DNA of 14,338 nucleotides from an uncultured Verrucomicrobiota bacterium (GTDB lineage: Bacteria > Verrucomicrobiota > Verrucomicrobiia > Chthoniobacterales > SZAS-18), in the NCBI GenBank assembly GCA_937873255.1, contig CALMVM010000628.1:1-14338 (forward strand). The letters run 5' to 3'. Shown here piece after piece: positions 1-7,607 of this stretch. The notes below the pieces were generated by a model. It saw only the letters and a program-made list of their open reading frames with translations. It was not told the origin of the DNA and ran no database searches. Numbering within the stretch: position 1 is the stretch's first letter; every line of letters starts with the position of its first letter. A program made the translations under genes and the position numbers.

Positions 1-12
1 TCGCGGGATCGC

Positions 13-612
13 TCACGCGGACACCTCCCCATTGGCCGCCTTTTCAATCGCGGCGAGGATGTGCGGCTGCGCGCCGCACCGGCACAGGTTGCCGGAGCAC
101 GCCTTGACGATCTGCGCGCGTGTCGGGTGCGGATTCTTGTCGAGCAGCGCGCGGGTGCTCATGATGAACCCCGGCGTGCAGAAGCCGCACATCAACGCGT
201 CGTTCTCTACGAAGGCGCGCTGCACCACGTCCTGTTTGCCCTCGCGCACGAGTCCCTCGGTGGTCGTGATGTTCTTGCCGACCGCGTCGACAGCGAGGAC
301 CATGCAAGCGTACATCGTCCGGCCGTCGACCGAAACGGTGCAAGCCCCGCAGGTGCCCCGGTCGCAGACCTCCTTGGCGGCGGTGTATTCGAGCCGATTG
401 CGCAGGGCGTCGAGCAGCGTCACGCGCGGTTCCACGCGCAGGGAACGTGCCTGCCCGTTGATGTGCAAGGTGATCTCGGTTTCGCCGGGCCCGAGCGTAT
501 GCGCTTCGGGCGGCGGCGCGGGAACGTCGGCGGCACGCAGGCCGCGGGCTGCGGTAGCGATGGCCGACGTACCGAGACCCTTGAGGAAACTGCGGCGGGA
601 GAAGGGATTCAT
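13..612 (-). CDS. Tat-exported (2Fe-2S)-binding subunit of a xanthine dehydrogenase/aldehyde oxidase-family enzyme
   Basis: 199 aa. This is the electron-transfer small subunit of a molybdenum hydroxylase (PaoA/YagT or isoquinoline oxidoreductase alpha type). Such subunits pass electrons from the molybdenum cofactor through two [2Fe-2S] clusters. A plant-ferredoxin-like domain carries C83, C88, C91 and C103. The C-terminal [2Fe-2S] domain carries C142, C145, C177 and C179, so all eight ligands are present. The N-terminus has a near-ideal twin-arginine motif, SRRSFLK (residues 5-11), followed by a short Ala-rich stretch, so the folded subunit is probably exported to the periplasm. The frame is open upstream to 849, but the start at 612 is chosen because it places the Tat motif at the very N-terminus. 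No Shine-Dalgarno is visible before it. The catalytic subunits are expected past position 1 on the same strand. The substrate cannot be told from this subunit. Confidence 0.93.
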   Translation of the reverse strand: MNPFSRRSFLKGLGTSAIATAARGLRAADVPAPPPEAHTLGPGETEITLHINGQARSLRVEPRVTLLDALRNRLEYTAAKEVCDRGTCGACTVSVDGRTMYACMVLAVDAVGKNITTTEGLVREGKQDVVQRAFVENDALMCGFCTPGFIMSTRALLDKNPHPTRAQIVKACSGNLCRCGAQPHILAAIEKAANGEVSA

Positions 613-730
613 GCGCGGAAACGTGACGCCAGAGGTTACGAAATTTGCGCGGGTACGGGCAACATCTATCGACGGATATATCGCCCGAATGTGTTTGCGC
701 CGGCCGCCGGGCGGGTGAAACTTCGCCGCG
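613..730. other. Divergent intergenic spacer between the Fe-S subunit and the LolA-like gene
   Basis: This 118-base spacer must hold promoters for both flanking genes, which are read outward. It contains an AT-rich perfect palindrome, GATATATC, at 675-682, unusual in this GC-rich DNA. A weak plus-strand pair is TTGCGC (645-650) and TATCGA (667-672), 16 bases apart, each matching only about half of the sigma-70 consensus. No convincing promoter, terminator or RNA gene is seen. Confidence 0.35.
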
Positions 731-1396
731 ATGTTCACCCGTTCGTTGTTTCTTTCCCTGATGCTGTTCGCCGGCCACGCCGTCGCCGCCGATACGCCGG
801 ACCTCGCGCCGATCAAGCGCTGGCTCGCCAAGCAGGACGAACTCCGCACGCTCCAGGCGGATTTTGCGCAGACCCGCTCCTACAAAAACCTGCGCGACCC
901 GCTGGCCGCGCCGGGGCACATCTGGTACAGCGCGCCGGGTTCGTTTCGGTGGGAGGTCGGCGACCCGGCGAAGACCGTTGTCCTGCGCAAGGCCGAGAAT
1001 TACTATGTCATCACCCCGGCAAAAAAACGCGCCGAACGCACGCCGTCCGCCGCGCTGGGCCAACCCGGCAACGCGCGCCGGATGCCGATGATGGATTTCC
1101 CGTTCGCCAAGAACTTCGAGGACTTCAACCGCAAGTTCGAGACGCTTGCTGTTGCGACGACCGGCAAACGCTGCCATCTCGAACTCCTTCCGCGCGACCC
1201 GCAGGCAAAGAACGCCCTGAGCGCCATCCGCATCGACTTCGACACGGAAACGGGTCACCTGATCGCGTTCGAGTTCGTCACGAAGGACGGATCGTCGATG
1301 CGCAACGAATTTTCCAACGTACGGATCAACCAGAAAATCGACGCGCTCCAGTTCGACTACGATTTCACGGGGTACGAGGTGATCGATGCAAAATAG
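731..1396 (+). CDS. LolA-like outer-membrane lipoprotein carrier family protein
   Basis: 221 aa. It has a typical Sec signal peptide: F2-T-R, a hydrophobic core (residues 5-17) and an AVA-A cleavage site near residues 19/20, with no lipobox cysteine, so a soluble periplasmic protein is expected. Family features are LQADFAQTR (41-49) and the strand pair GHIWYSAPGSFRWEV (62-76), followed by alternating strands that fit the open beta-barrel LolA fold. LolA itself shuttles lipoproteins from the inner to the outer membrane. Paralogues sit beside MMPL exporters in aryl polyene, xanthomonadin and flexirubin clusters, where they are thought to carry lipid-like products. Its 3' end overlaps the MMPL gene by 11 bases, which argues for that second role and against the housekeeping lolA. 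A GGGTGA lies 14 bases before the ATG, too far to be a strong ribosome site. Family call firm, cargo inferred. Confidence 0.88.
   Translation: MFTRSLFLSLMLFAGHAVAADTPDLAPIKRWLAKQDELRTLQADFAQTRSYKNLRDPLAAPGHIWYSAPGSFRWEVGDPAKTVVLRKAENYYVITPAKKRAERTPSAALGQPGNARRMPMMDFPFAKNFEDFNRKFETLAVATTGKRCHLELLPRDPQAKNALSAIRIDFDTETGHLIAFEFVTKDGSSMRNEFSNVRINQKIDALQFDYDFTGYEVIDAK
1376..1384 (+). promoter_or_regulatory. Strong Shine-Dalgarno sequence for the MMPL gene
   Basis: GAGGTGATC lies one base before the ATG at 1386, with its GAGGT core five bases upstream of it. All nine bases can pair with the canonical 16S rRNA 3' tail. It is embedded in the last codons of the LolA-like gene, so ribosomes can reinitiate or enter directly. 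It fixes the MMPL start and shows that this organism uses Shine-Dalgarno initiation at some genes. Confidence 0.75.
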
Positions 1397-3779
1397 GCGG
1401 CGCTACGTGCGGATCGCCGTGGCGGCGTTTCTGTTGGTGTTCGTCGTGGCGGGGTTGTCGCGGATCAGTTTCAACGTCGATATCCTCAAGCTGCTGCCCG
1501 TCGGTCTACGGCAGGTCCAGGGTTTGTCGTTGATGCTCAAGGAGTTTGTCTCCGACAACGAATTGATCATCACCGTGGAAGCCCCCACGGCCGAAGCGGC
1601 GGAGGCCAACGCCGATGCCATCGCCGCGAAGCTGGCGGGCATGCCGAAGCTCGTCAAAAGGGCGTACTCCAAACCGCCCTGGGAAAAGGACGGCGGGCAA
1701 CTCTCGGAACTCCTCGCTTTTCTCGTTCTCAACCAGCCGCCGGACAAGGTGCGCGCGCTCACCGAGCGCCTTTCGGCGGAGAAAGCGCCGGGAACGTTGC
1801 GCGAGACGCTCGACAAGCTTTCCGAATCGATGAATCCGCAGGAGATCGCGCTGCTCGGCTACGATCCCTACGACATCAGTGGGTCGGCCGTCGGTTCGCT
1901 GATGTCCGGCGGCGGCGGCGAGCAAAATAAGTTCGCGTCGGCGGACGGCAAGTTCCACATCATCATCGTGGAAGCGGCGGGAACGAAGGACGGAAAGTTC
2001 GCCAACTACAACGAGGCCATCGCGTGGGTGGATGCGGTCCAGCGCGCCACCGCCGAGTGGCAGGGCCGGGACGGCTGCCGGTTGGGGTACACGGGCGAGC
2101 CCGCCATTACCGGGTCGATTGCCGGCAGCATGCAGCACGACATGCAGGAATCCGGCGTCGTGACGCTGGTGGTCATCGCGCTCATCTTTTATTTTTGCTA
2201 CCGGCGGTTCCGGCCACTCCTGGAATTGCAGGGGATGCTGCTGTTGGTGTTTGCGGTCGCGCTGGCGATTGCGGGGTTGTTTCTGAGCCAGTTGACGGTC
2301 ATCGGCGTGGGCAGTTCGGCCATCATGATCGGGCTGAGCGTGGATTACGGATATTTCATCTACCAGCGCGCGCAACGCTTTCGCGGCACGGTCCGCGAAC
2401 TGCAAAGTCAGTGCCTGCGCTACATCGTGTGGACGGCAGGGACGACGGGCGCGGCGTTTTTCGCGCTGAACGTCAGCAGCCTGCCGGGACTCTCGCATTT
2501 GGGCAACCTCGTGGGCATCGGGGTGATCGTCGGCGCGGTGGTGATGCTCACCGTGTATGCACCGCTGGTGCTGCGGCGTTCGCAAAGGGAAGGGGATGCG
2601 CCTCCCTCGTTGGTTGAACGCGCGGTGCTGTCACCGCGTTTTCACCGCGCGGGTGCCTGGTTCACGATTGGGTTGGTCGTGGTGTTGCTCGCGGGATTGG
2701 CGTGGAAGGGGGTGCCGGCGAACGATTTCTCCGACCGGGCACTGCGTCCGCGTCACAGCGAGGCCTACGACGCGCTCGACCGGATGACCGCGAAGTTGAG
2801 CGATCAGGCGGACCCGCTCAACCTCTTGATCGAAGGCGACAGCGTGGAGGTCGTGCTCGCGCGGTTGTGCGACGTCGAAAAACAACTCGCCGCCGCCCAG
2901 TCGCGCGGGGAGGTGGTCAGCTTCCGTTCGGCGCTCCCGCTCTGGCCCGACGCGGCGAGTCAGCGCGAGAATCTGCCGCTGCTGGCAAGCCTCGCCAACG
3001 AAGCCCCGCGCCTGCGGCAGGCGGCGCTCGACGCCGGCTTCAAGGAAGACGCTTTCATGCTGATGGAAAACCTCCTGAAACAGTGGTCCGCGTGGGCACA
3101 ACGGACACCTCCGATCTGGCCGGACAACGACGCGAGCCGCTGGGTGTTACAGCGTCTCGCGCACCACGACGGCGACCACTGGTATGCGATGGGCTTCGTC
3201 CAACCCGCGCCCGGGCGGGAAGACGCCTTGCTGGACAAAATCAGCGGCGACGGGGTGTATCTGACCGGCTGGAAACTGCTCAGCCTCGAACTGCGGCGCG
3301 CGATCCCCCAGGAATTCGTCCACGCCATCGTCGGCATCGTCGTGGTAGTGCTGGCGCTGTTGATTTTCGCGTTCCGTGATGCGCGTTCCATCGGGCTTTT
3401 CGTGGGCGTCACACTGCTGGTGTTCGCGTGCCTGTTGGGGGCGATGTCGCTTTTCGGGATGACGTGGAATTTTTTCAACCTCGCCGCGCTGCTCTTGCTG
3501 TTGGGAACGGGCACCGATTACAGCATCCTGTTGCTGCTGGCGTTGCGTCGCAACGGCGGCGACGTGCCCGGGGCGCGCAAGGAATTGTTTGTGGTGATCT
3601 GCCTGTGCGCGTGTTCGGCGTCGGCGGGGTTCGGCTCGATCAGTTGGGCCAACCACCTCGGCCTCGCCAGCCTCGGACAGACGTGCGCGTTGGGATTGTT
3701 GCTGGACGCGGCGATTTCGCTGTTCCTGATCCCGCCGCTGTGGACGTGGCTGCACCGGCACGACCCGGCGACGGGTTAG
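1386..3779 (+). CDS. MMPL-family (RND superfamily) inner-membrane exporter
   Basis: 797 aa, the usual two-repeat RND architecture: TM1 (about 9-25), periplasmic domain 1 (30-255), a TM block (257-398), TM7 (425-441), periplasmic domain 2 (442-643), and a second TM block (645-787). The proton-relay positions are present in both halves: GLSVDYGYF (316-324, D320-Y321) and GTGTDYS (707-713, D711-Y712). MMPL proteins use proton motive force to export lipids, glycolipids or polyketide-like molecules. The start at 1386 has an excellent ribosome site and overlaps the LolA-like gene by 11 bases, so the two are translated as a pair. The stop codon overlaps that of the opposing halogenase-like gene. The context suggests export of the product of the neighbouring ACP operon to the periplasm for LolA-like delivery. 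The substrate is not known from sequence. Confidence 0.93.
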   Translation: MQNRRRYVRIAVAAFLLVFVVAGLSRISFNVDILKLLPVGLRQVQGLSLMLKEFVSDNELIITVEAPTAEAAEANADAIAAKLAGMPKLVKRAYSKPPWEKDGGQLSELLAFLVLNQPPDKVRALTERLSAEKAPGTLRETLDKLSESMNPQEIALLGYDPYDISGSAVGSLMSGGGGEQNKFASADGKFHIIIVEAAGTKDGKFANYNEAIAWVDAVQRATAEWQGRDGCRLGYTGEPAITGSIAGSMQHDMQESGVVTLVVIALIFYFCYRRFRPLLELQGMLLLVFAVALAIAGLFLSQLTVIGVGSSAIMIGLSVDYGYFIYQRAQRFRGTVRELQSQCLRYIVWTAGTTGAAFFALNVSSLPGLSHLGNLVGIGVIVGAVVMLTVYAPLVLRRSQREGDAPPSLVERAVLSPRFHRAGAWFTIGLVVVLLAGLAWKGVPANDFSDRALRPRHSEAYDALDRMTAKLSDQADPLNLLIEGDSVEVVLARLCDVEKQLAAAQSRGEVVSFRSALPLWPDAASQRENLPLLASLANEAPRLRQAALDAGFKEDAFMLMENLLKQWSAWAQRTPPIWPDNDASRWVLQRLAHHDGDHWYAMGFVQPAPGREDALLDKISGDGVYLTGWKLLSLELRRAIPQEFVHAIVGIVVVVLALLIFAFRDARSIGLFVGVTLLVFACLLGAMSLFGMTWNFFNLAALLLLLGTGTDYSILLLLALRRNGGDVPGARKELFVVICLCACSASAGFGSISWANHLGLASLGQTCALGLLLDAAISLFLIPPLWTWLHRHDPATG

Positions 3780-5020
3780 CGAATCGCCATGCTGGGTGCT
3801 TCCTTGCCCCACACCGCGCGGCTCGAAAAAACCTTCAGCGCCGCTCGCCCGTACAGCGAACTCGTCCTTGCTCCGCACGCCATGCACGCGACCTGCGTGT
3901 CGAAGTGAAGCTGGATGCGCCGGCTGATCTCGTGCTGGTGCTTGCGGCTGAATTCCGCGCCCCTGTGGTACATCGCAAAGATCCGGCCGCTGTAGTAGTG
4001 CGAAATCATCTCCATCCACGCCGCGAGCTGCCGGCGCATCCGCCGCGAATATGCGCCGAGATCGTCGAGGTGCTCGCTGAGCAGTTCCGCCGAATGCAGG
4101 GCCAGCCACAGGCCCGGCGAAAGCATCGGGTCCACGAATCCGAACGCGTCGCCCGTCATCGCCCAACCGGGGCCGAAGCCGCGCGCGGAGATCAATTGGT
4201 AGTTCGTGTAGGTGGCGACCTCGGAGACGCGCCGGCGGCCCGGTCCGGCGTCGGCAAGCACGGGGTCGCGCGCGATGGCGTTTTCGAGGCGTTCCTCCGG
4301 CGTGATGCCGAGGCGCGCGGCGTCGTCCTTGTTCATCACCACGCCGACCGACAGGCGGCCGGGGAGAGGGATGCGCCAATTCCAGCCCGCTTGCAGCCAG
4401 CCGATGATGACCTGTCCGCGCGGCTCGTTCTCGTCGAAGCCCTCGAAGTGCGCGAAGTGCGCCACGTCGCGGCGGGGGCCGGTGGCGGACGGGATTGCGA
4501 GCAAGCGCGCGAATAGACGACTGCGCCCGGTGGAATCCACCAGCAGGTCGGGCTGGCGGCCTTCGAGCCAAGGCGCTTGCGCGAGCGTTTCCTCACCGAG
4601 GCGCAGGCGGCTGTCGCCGTCGCGTTCGAGCTTCGCTCGGGTTGTGACGCGGCGCGCGCCGAGTTCGGTGGCGCGAGCGTCGAGGATATCGTCGAAGACC
4701 GGGCGGGGGACGTTGTATGCGTAGGTCGGAAGGTTGCAACGGGCGACGTTGCGGAAGTCGAAATTGACCCGTTCGCGGCCCGGCATCGTGAAAGACACGC
4801 CGGGCTTGTGCAAGCCGATGGCGGCGACACGCTCCTCGATGCCGAGGCGGCGCAAGATCGGCACGATGGCCGGCACGAGCGATTCGCCGACGATCAGGTC
4901 GGGCCGTTTGCCATCCTCGAAGACCGTGACATTTACCCCGCGCATTGCCAGGAGCGACGCCAGCGTCACCCCGGAAGGGCCGCCGCCGATGCTCGCCACC
5001 GTCTCGCCTCGTTTTTTCAT
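3776..5020 (-). CDS. Flavin-dependent halogenase-like FAD oxidoreductase (A)
   Basis: 414 aa. An N-terminal Rossmann motif, GGGPSG (12-17), starts the FAD domain. VGES (44-47) is the halogenase/PHBH-type segment after the second strand. K72, in HKPGVSF, sits where flavin-dependent halogenases of the CmlS/tryptophan type keep the lysine that binds HOCl. WNWRIP (213-218) matches the halogenase motif WxWxIP, and FVDPMLSPG (295-303) matches FxxPxxSxG beside the GDA flavin motif (290-292). These point to a halogenase, though related flavoproteins that only oxidise or reduce can carry parts of the set. The tail has an unusual CxxC (C379, C382). It is the last gene of the ACP operon: its ATG overlaps the ligase stop as ATGA, which favours an ACP-bound or ligase-derived substrate. 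Its stop codon overlaps the MMPL stop from the other strand. No membrane segment is seen. Confidence 0.85.
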   Translation of the reverse strand: MKKRGETVASIGGGPSGVTLASLLAMRGVNVTVFEDGKRPDLIVGESLVPAIVPILRRLGIEERVAAIGLHKPGVSFTMPGRERVNFDFRNVARCNLPTYAYNVPRPVFDDILDARATELGARRVTTRAKLERDGDSRLRLGEETLAQAPWLEGRQPDLLVDSTGRSRLFARLLAIPSATGPRRDVAHFAHFEGFDENEPRGQVIIGWLQAGWNWRIPLPGRLSVGVVMNKDDAARLGITPEERLENAIARDPVLADAGPGRRRVSEVATYTNYQLISARGFGPGWAMTGDAFGFVDPMLSPGLWLALHSAELLSEHLDDLGAYSRRMRRQLAAWMEMISHYYSGRIFAMYHRGAEFSRKHQHEISRRIQLHFDTQVACMACGARTSSLYGRAALKVFSSRAVWGKEAPSMAIR

Positions 5021-6357
5021 CGCTTGATCTTGCCGCTGGCGGTGCGCGTGATGCGTTCGACGAACCCGAACGCGACCGGCACCTTATACCCGGCCAGCCG
5101 CCGTCGGCAATAGGCGGCAAGCTCCGAAGATTTGGGAAGTTGCGCCGGGTTGAGGAGTTCGACCTCCGCCGCCGGCACCGCGCCGAAACGGGCGTTTTCC
5201 TTGCCGTAAACCCGCACGGCGGCCACGCCGGGAAACTCGCCGAGGACCGCTTCGATCTCCTCCGGAAAACACTTCAAGCCGCCGACGTTGATCACCGAAT
5301 GGCTGCGTCCGAGCAGGTGAAAATCTCCGTCGGCATCGACCTCCGCCAGATCGCCCGTGCGAAACCAGCCGTCCTCCAGAACGTCCGCGCGCCGCCGCCA
5401 GGGCCGCAGGTAGGCGTCGAACATCCCCGGTCCACGCAAGTAAAGTTCCCCGCCGGCCCGCACTTCCGCTGCGAAGTCCGGCTGCGGCCGGCCGACGGAG
5501 CCCGGCTTTTCGCGGGCGGCGAGCACGTTGAACAACGGCAGGCCGACCTCGATGATGCCGAGTCCTTGCGAGAGCGGGACGCCGTAGCGTTCGTCGAATC
5601 CCAGCGCCGTTTTCAGCGGCAGCGACGCGGCCACCGACACCGCGAGCCGCAACGTCGGCCACGGCTGGCCCGTTGGCTCGGCGGCGAGCAACGCGTGGTG
5701 GAACGGCGCGCCATAGAGGATCGTCCCGCCGTGAAGTCGGCCTGCCGCCAGCACGTCGGCGGCGAGGTGCGAATTGACGATGAGCGTCGTCGCTCCCGCG
5801 TGTAGATAGAGCATGATCGACACGGCGAAATGATGTGCCATCGGGAGAATCCAGACGATCCGGTCCGCCGGGGCAATACGTAGGCCGCGATTAGCGGCGT
5901 TGATCCGGGCGAGGAGGCTCTCGTGCGAGATGACGACGCCCTTGCTCGTGCCGGTCGTCCCGGAACTGAACCGGATGAACGCGGGGTTGAGGGCCGAGAG
6001 CGCGTTTTCGTCAAAACCCACGTCCCCCGCCACGGACACCTCGCGCGCTTCGCCCGATGCGTCGAGGATCGCTCCGACGCCGGTTTCGCGGATGATGCGT
6101 TCGCGCTCGGGGGCGGCGAGTTCGGTGGCAAGAGGCACGAGGCATTTGCCGGTGCGCACGATGGCGAGGGCGAGGACGACATGGGCGACGCCGTTTGGGC
6201 AATCCAGCGCGACGCGCGCGGCACGCAGGGCAGCAATCGGCACGGCGGCGGCCTCGACACGTTCGATCAGCGCGCCGTAGGTGATTTCCTCCCCATCGCA
6301 AACGAGCGCGGTCGCCCTTCGGTCGGCGGCGGCGAAGATTTTCTCGACGATGTTCAT
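5017..6357 (-). CDS. AMP-forming acyl-CoA/acyl-ACP synthetase (ANL adenylation family)
   Basis: 446 aa, somewhat short for the family (about 500-550), with a compact N-terminal domain. It should activate a carboxylic acid with ATP and pass it to a thiol, here plausibly the phosphopantetheine of the neighbouring ACP. Motifs in order: P-loop SSGTTGTSKG (131-140), A5-like QGLGIIE (264-270), GELYLRGPG (303-311), FRTGDL (332-337), GRSHSVINVGG (350-360) with FPEEIE (364-369), and C-terminal SGKIKR with the probable adenylation lysine K443. In the hinge segment, where relatives usually have Asp or Lys, this protein shows His-Ser (353-354), which is mildly atypical. Start and stop both lie in ATGA overlaps with neighbours, so translation is coupled. 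The acid cannot be predicted: a fatty, aryl or amino acid are all possible. No ketosynthase partner is present in the window. Confidence 0.92.
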   Translation of the reverse strand: MNIVEKIFAAADRRATALVCDGEEITYGALIERVEAAAVPIAALRAARVALDCPNGVAHVVLALAIVRTGKCLVPLATELAAPERERIIRETGVGAILDASGEAREVSVAGDVGFDENALSALNPAFIRFSSGTTGTSKGVVISHESLLARINAANRGLRIAPADRIVWILPMAHHFAVSIMLYLHAGATTLIVNSHLAADVLAAGRLHGGTILYGAPFHHALLAAEPTGQPWPTLRLAVSVAASLPLKTALGFDERYGVPLSQGLGIIEVGLPLFNVLAAREKPGSVGRPQPDFAAEVRAGGELYLRGPGMFDAYLRPWRRRADVLEDGWFRTGDLAEVDADGDFHLLGRSHSVINVGGLKCFPEEIEAVLGEFPGVAAVRVYGKENARFGAVPAAEVELLNPAQLPKSSELAAYCRRRLAGYKVPVAFGFVERITRTASGKIKR

Positions 6358-7607
6358 GCGGCGAAGCGGGCGCGGGCGGCCCGGACGGCGATGGCGTCCT
6401 CAGCGGCACCGATGGATTTCAGCCCGGCGGCAAAACCCACTGCCTCGCCGGTCGCCAGACAGGTCCCGATCACGCGCAGGGACGCTTGCGCCTCATGACT
6501 GCACGAGATGCACCGGCCCGCCAGAAACAGCGCATCGTCATCCCGCGCACGCAGGCTGCGCAACGGCACGCCGCAAGGTTCATCGCCAGTGGGGAACCGC
6601 AGCTTGGGGCCGCGCGTGTTCTCGCGCAATTCCATCGGCCACGCGGCGAACGCCACGGCGTCGTTGAATTGAGCGCCGGTCTCGACATCGGTGGTTTCGA
6701 GACGGTAACGGCCCAGCACCCGCCGGCTTTCGCGGACCCCCGCGCGCGAGGGCCAGGCGGCGACGTAGCAGTTGGCGAATTCCTCATCGCGCCGGAGCAG
6801 CGCGACAATCCCGGCACCGAGTTCGCGCCCCTGTGTTTCCAACGCCGACAGCGAACCGGCGTCCAGCGGGTCGAAGTCCTCGCCGCCGGACAGATCGATG
6901 GTGACGAACGCCTCGCCCGGTTGCGGGCTCGCGCGGAAATGGGTGCCGAGCGCACTCTCGGGGAGAGTGCCGGCCTGCACCGCATCCACGATGCGTCGCG
7001 CGAGGCGCAGGCGGCCGTTGTCGCCTAGCGACGCGGACGCCACGTTGCCGAGGGCGAAGATGAACGCCGGACGTTGCAGCCGCGCATTGGTCTCGATCTC
7101 CGATGGCGCGCCCCGGAGGGTCGCCAGCACGCCGTCGCCGGTCGCGTCCACCCACGCGGCGGCGCGGACCGTTTGGACGCCGCCGCGACAACCGAGGGTC
7201 AGGCTGTCCGCGTCGCCCGCGACGATTTCCGAGTGCAGTTGCACCGTGAGATTGCGGGTTTCCCGCACGATCTGGTCGGCGGTCTGCGCGAAGGCCGCCG
7301 GCCGGTGGAGCAGCACGTCCACACGACCTAGACGCACCGGACCTTCCGCGCCTCCTTCCGCGCACAACCGGCGGGCGAATTCCGCCGCGAATCCGTCGTT
7401 CGCCAACTCGGGCGGCGCGTTCTTCTCGCGCGGCAGGCGGTAGAGTCCGCAGATCGAGTGCACCAGCGCGGCGGTGGCCATCCCGCCGAGCGAACCCTGA
7501 CGCTCGACCAGCAAGGTGCGCGCACCTACCCTCGCCGCCGAGACCGCCGCCGCGAGCCCCGCGCTGCCGCCGCCGGCCACCACCATGTCGAAGGTTTCCG
7601 CTTTCAT
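6354..7607 (-). CDS. FAD-dependent oxidoreductase (FAD_oxidored/PF12831-like)
   Basis: 417 aa. A Rossmann FAD site, GGGSAG (12-17), is followed by an acidic strand end ERQGSLGG (35-42). The central FAD motif WVDATGDG (152-159) and the family segment GVRESRRVLGRY (290-301) are present. The C-terminal FAD-binding block is FLAGRCISCSHEAQ (361-374) followed by TCLATGEAVG (382-391). This arrangement fits the PF12831 family of flavoproteins, which oxidise or reduce diverse small molecules. Halogenase motifs are absent, so it is a different class from the two halogenase-like genes nearby. The context (ATGA overlaps with the condensation gene before and the ligase after) suggests it introduces or reduces a double bond, or oxidises a ring, in the pathway intermediate. 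No signal peptide, so cytoplasmic. Substrate unknown. Confidence 0.87.
   Translation of the reverse strand: MKAETFDMVVAGGGSAGLAAAVSAARVGARTLLVERQGSLGGMATAALVHSICGLYRLPREKNAPPELANDGFAAEFARRLCAEGGAEGPVRLGRVDVLLHRPAAFAQTADQIVRETRNLTVQLHSEIVAGDADSLTLGCRGGVQTVRAAAWVDATGDGVLATLRGAPSEIETNARLQRPAFIFALGNVASASLGDNGRLRLARRIVDAVQAGTLPESALGTHFRASPQPGEAFVTIDLSGGEDFDPLDAGSLSALETQGRELGAGIVALLRRDEEFANCYVAAWPSRAGVRESRRVLGRYRLETTDVETGAQFNDAVAFAAWPMELRENTRGPKLRFPTGDEPCGVPLRSLRARDDDALFLAGRCISCSHEAQASLRVIGTCLATGEAVGFAAGLKSIGAAEDAIAVRAARARFAA

Noticed and set aside
613..849. N-terminal extension of the Fe-S subunit to 849
   Set aside because: It would bury the Tat signal inside the protein and overlap the LolA-like gene on the other strand.
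1506..2585. Minus-strand open frame of 359 codons opposite the MMPL gene
   Set aside because: The translation is rich in His, Arg and Gln without any domain pattern, and it lies wholly inside the conserved MMPL reading frame.
731..3779. Part of a standard aryl polyene, xanthomonadin or flexirubin cluster
   Set aside because: The MMPL/LolA pair fits, but there is no ketosynthase, dehydratase or aromatic ammonia-lyase in the window, so only the export half is shared.
3147..4571. Long minus-strand open frame of 474 codons across the MMPL/halogenase junction
   Set aside because: It is an out-of-frame shadow of two well-supported genes, with Arg/Pro/Gly-rich low-complexity translation and no family motif. 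Such frames are common in GC-rich DNA.
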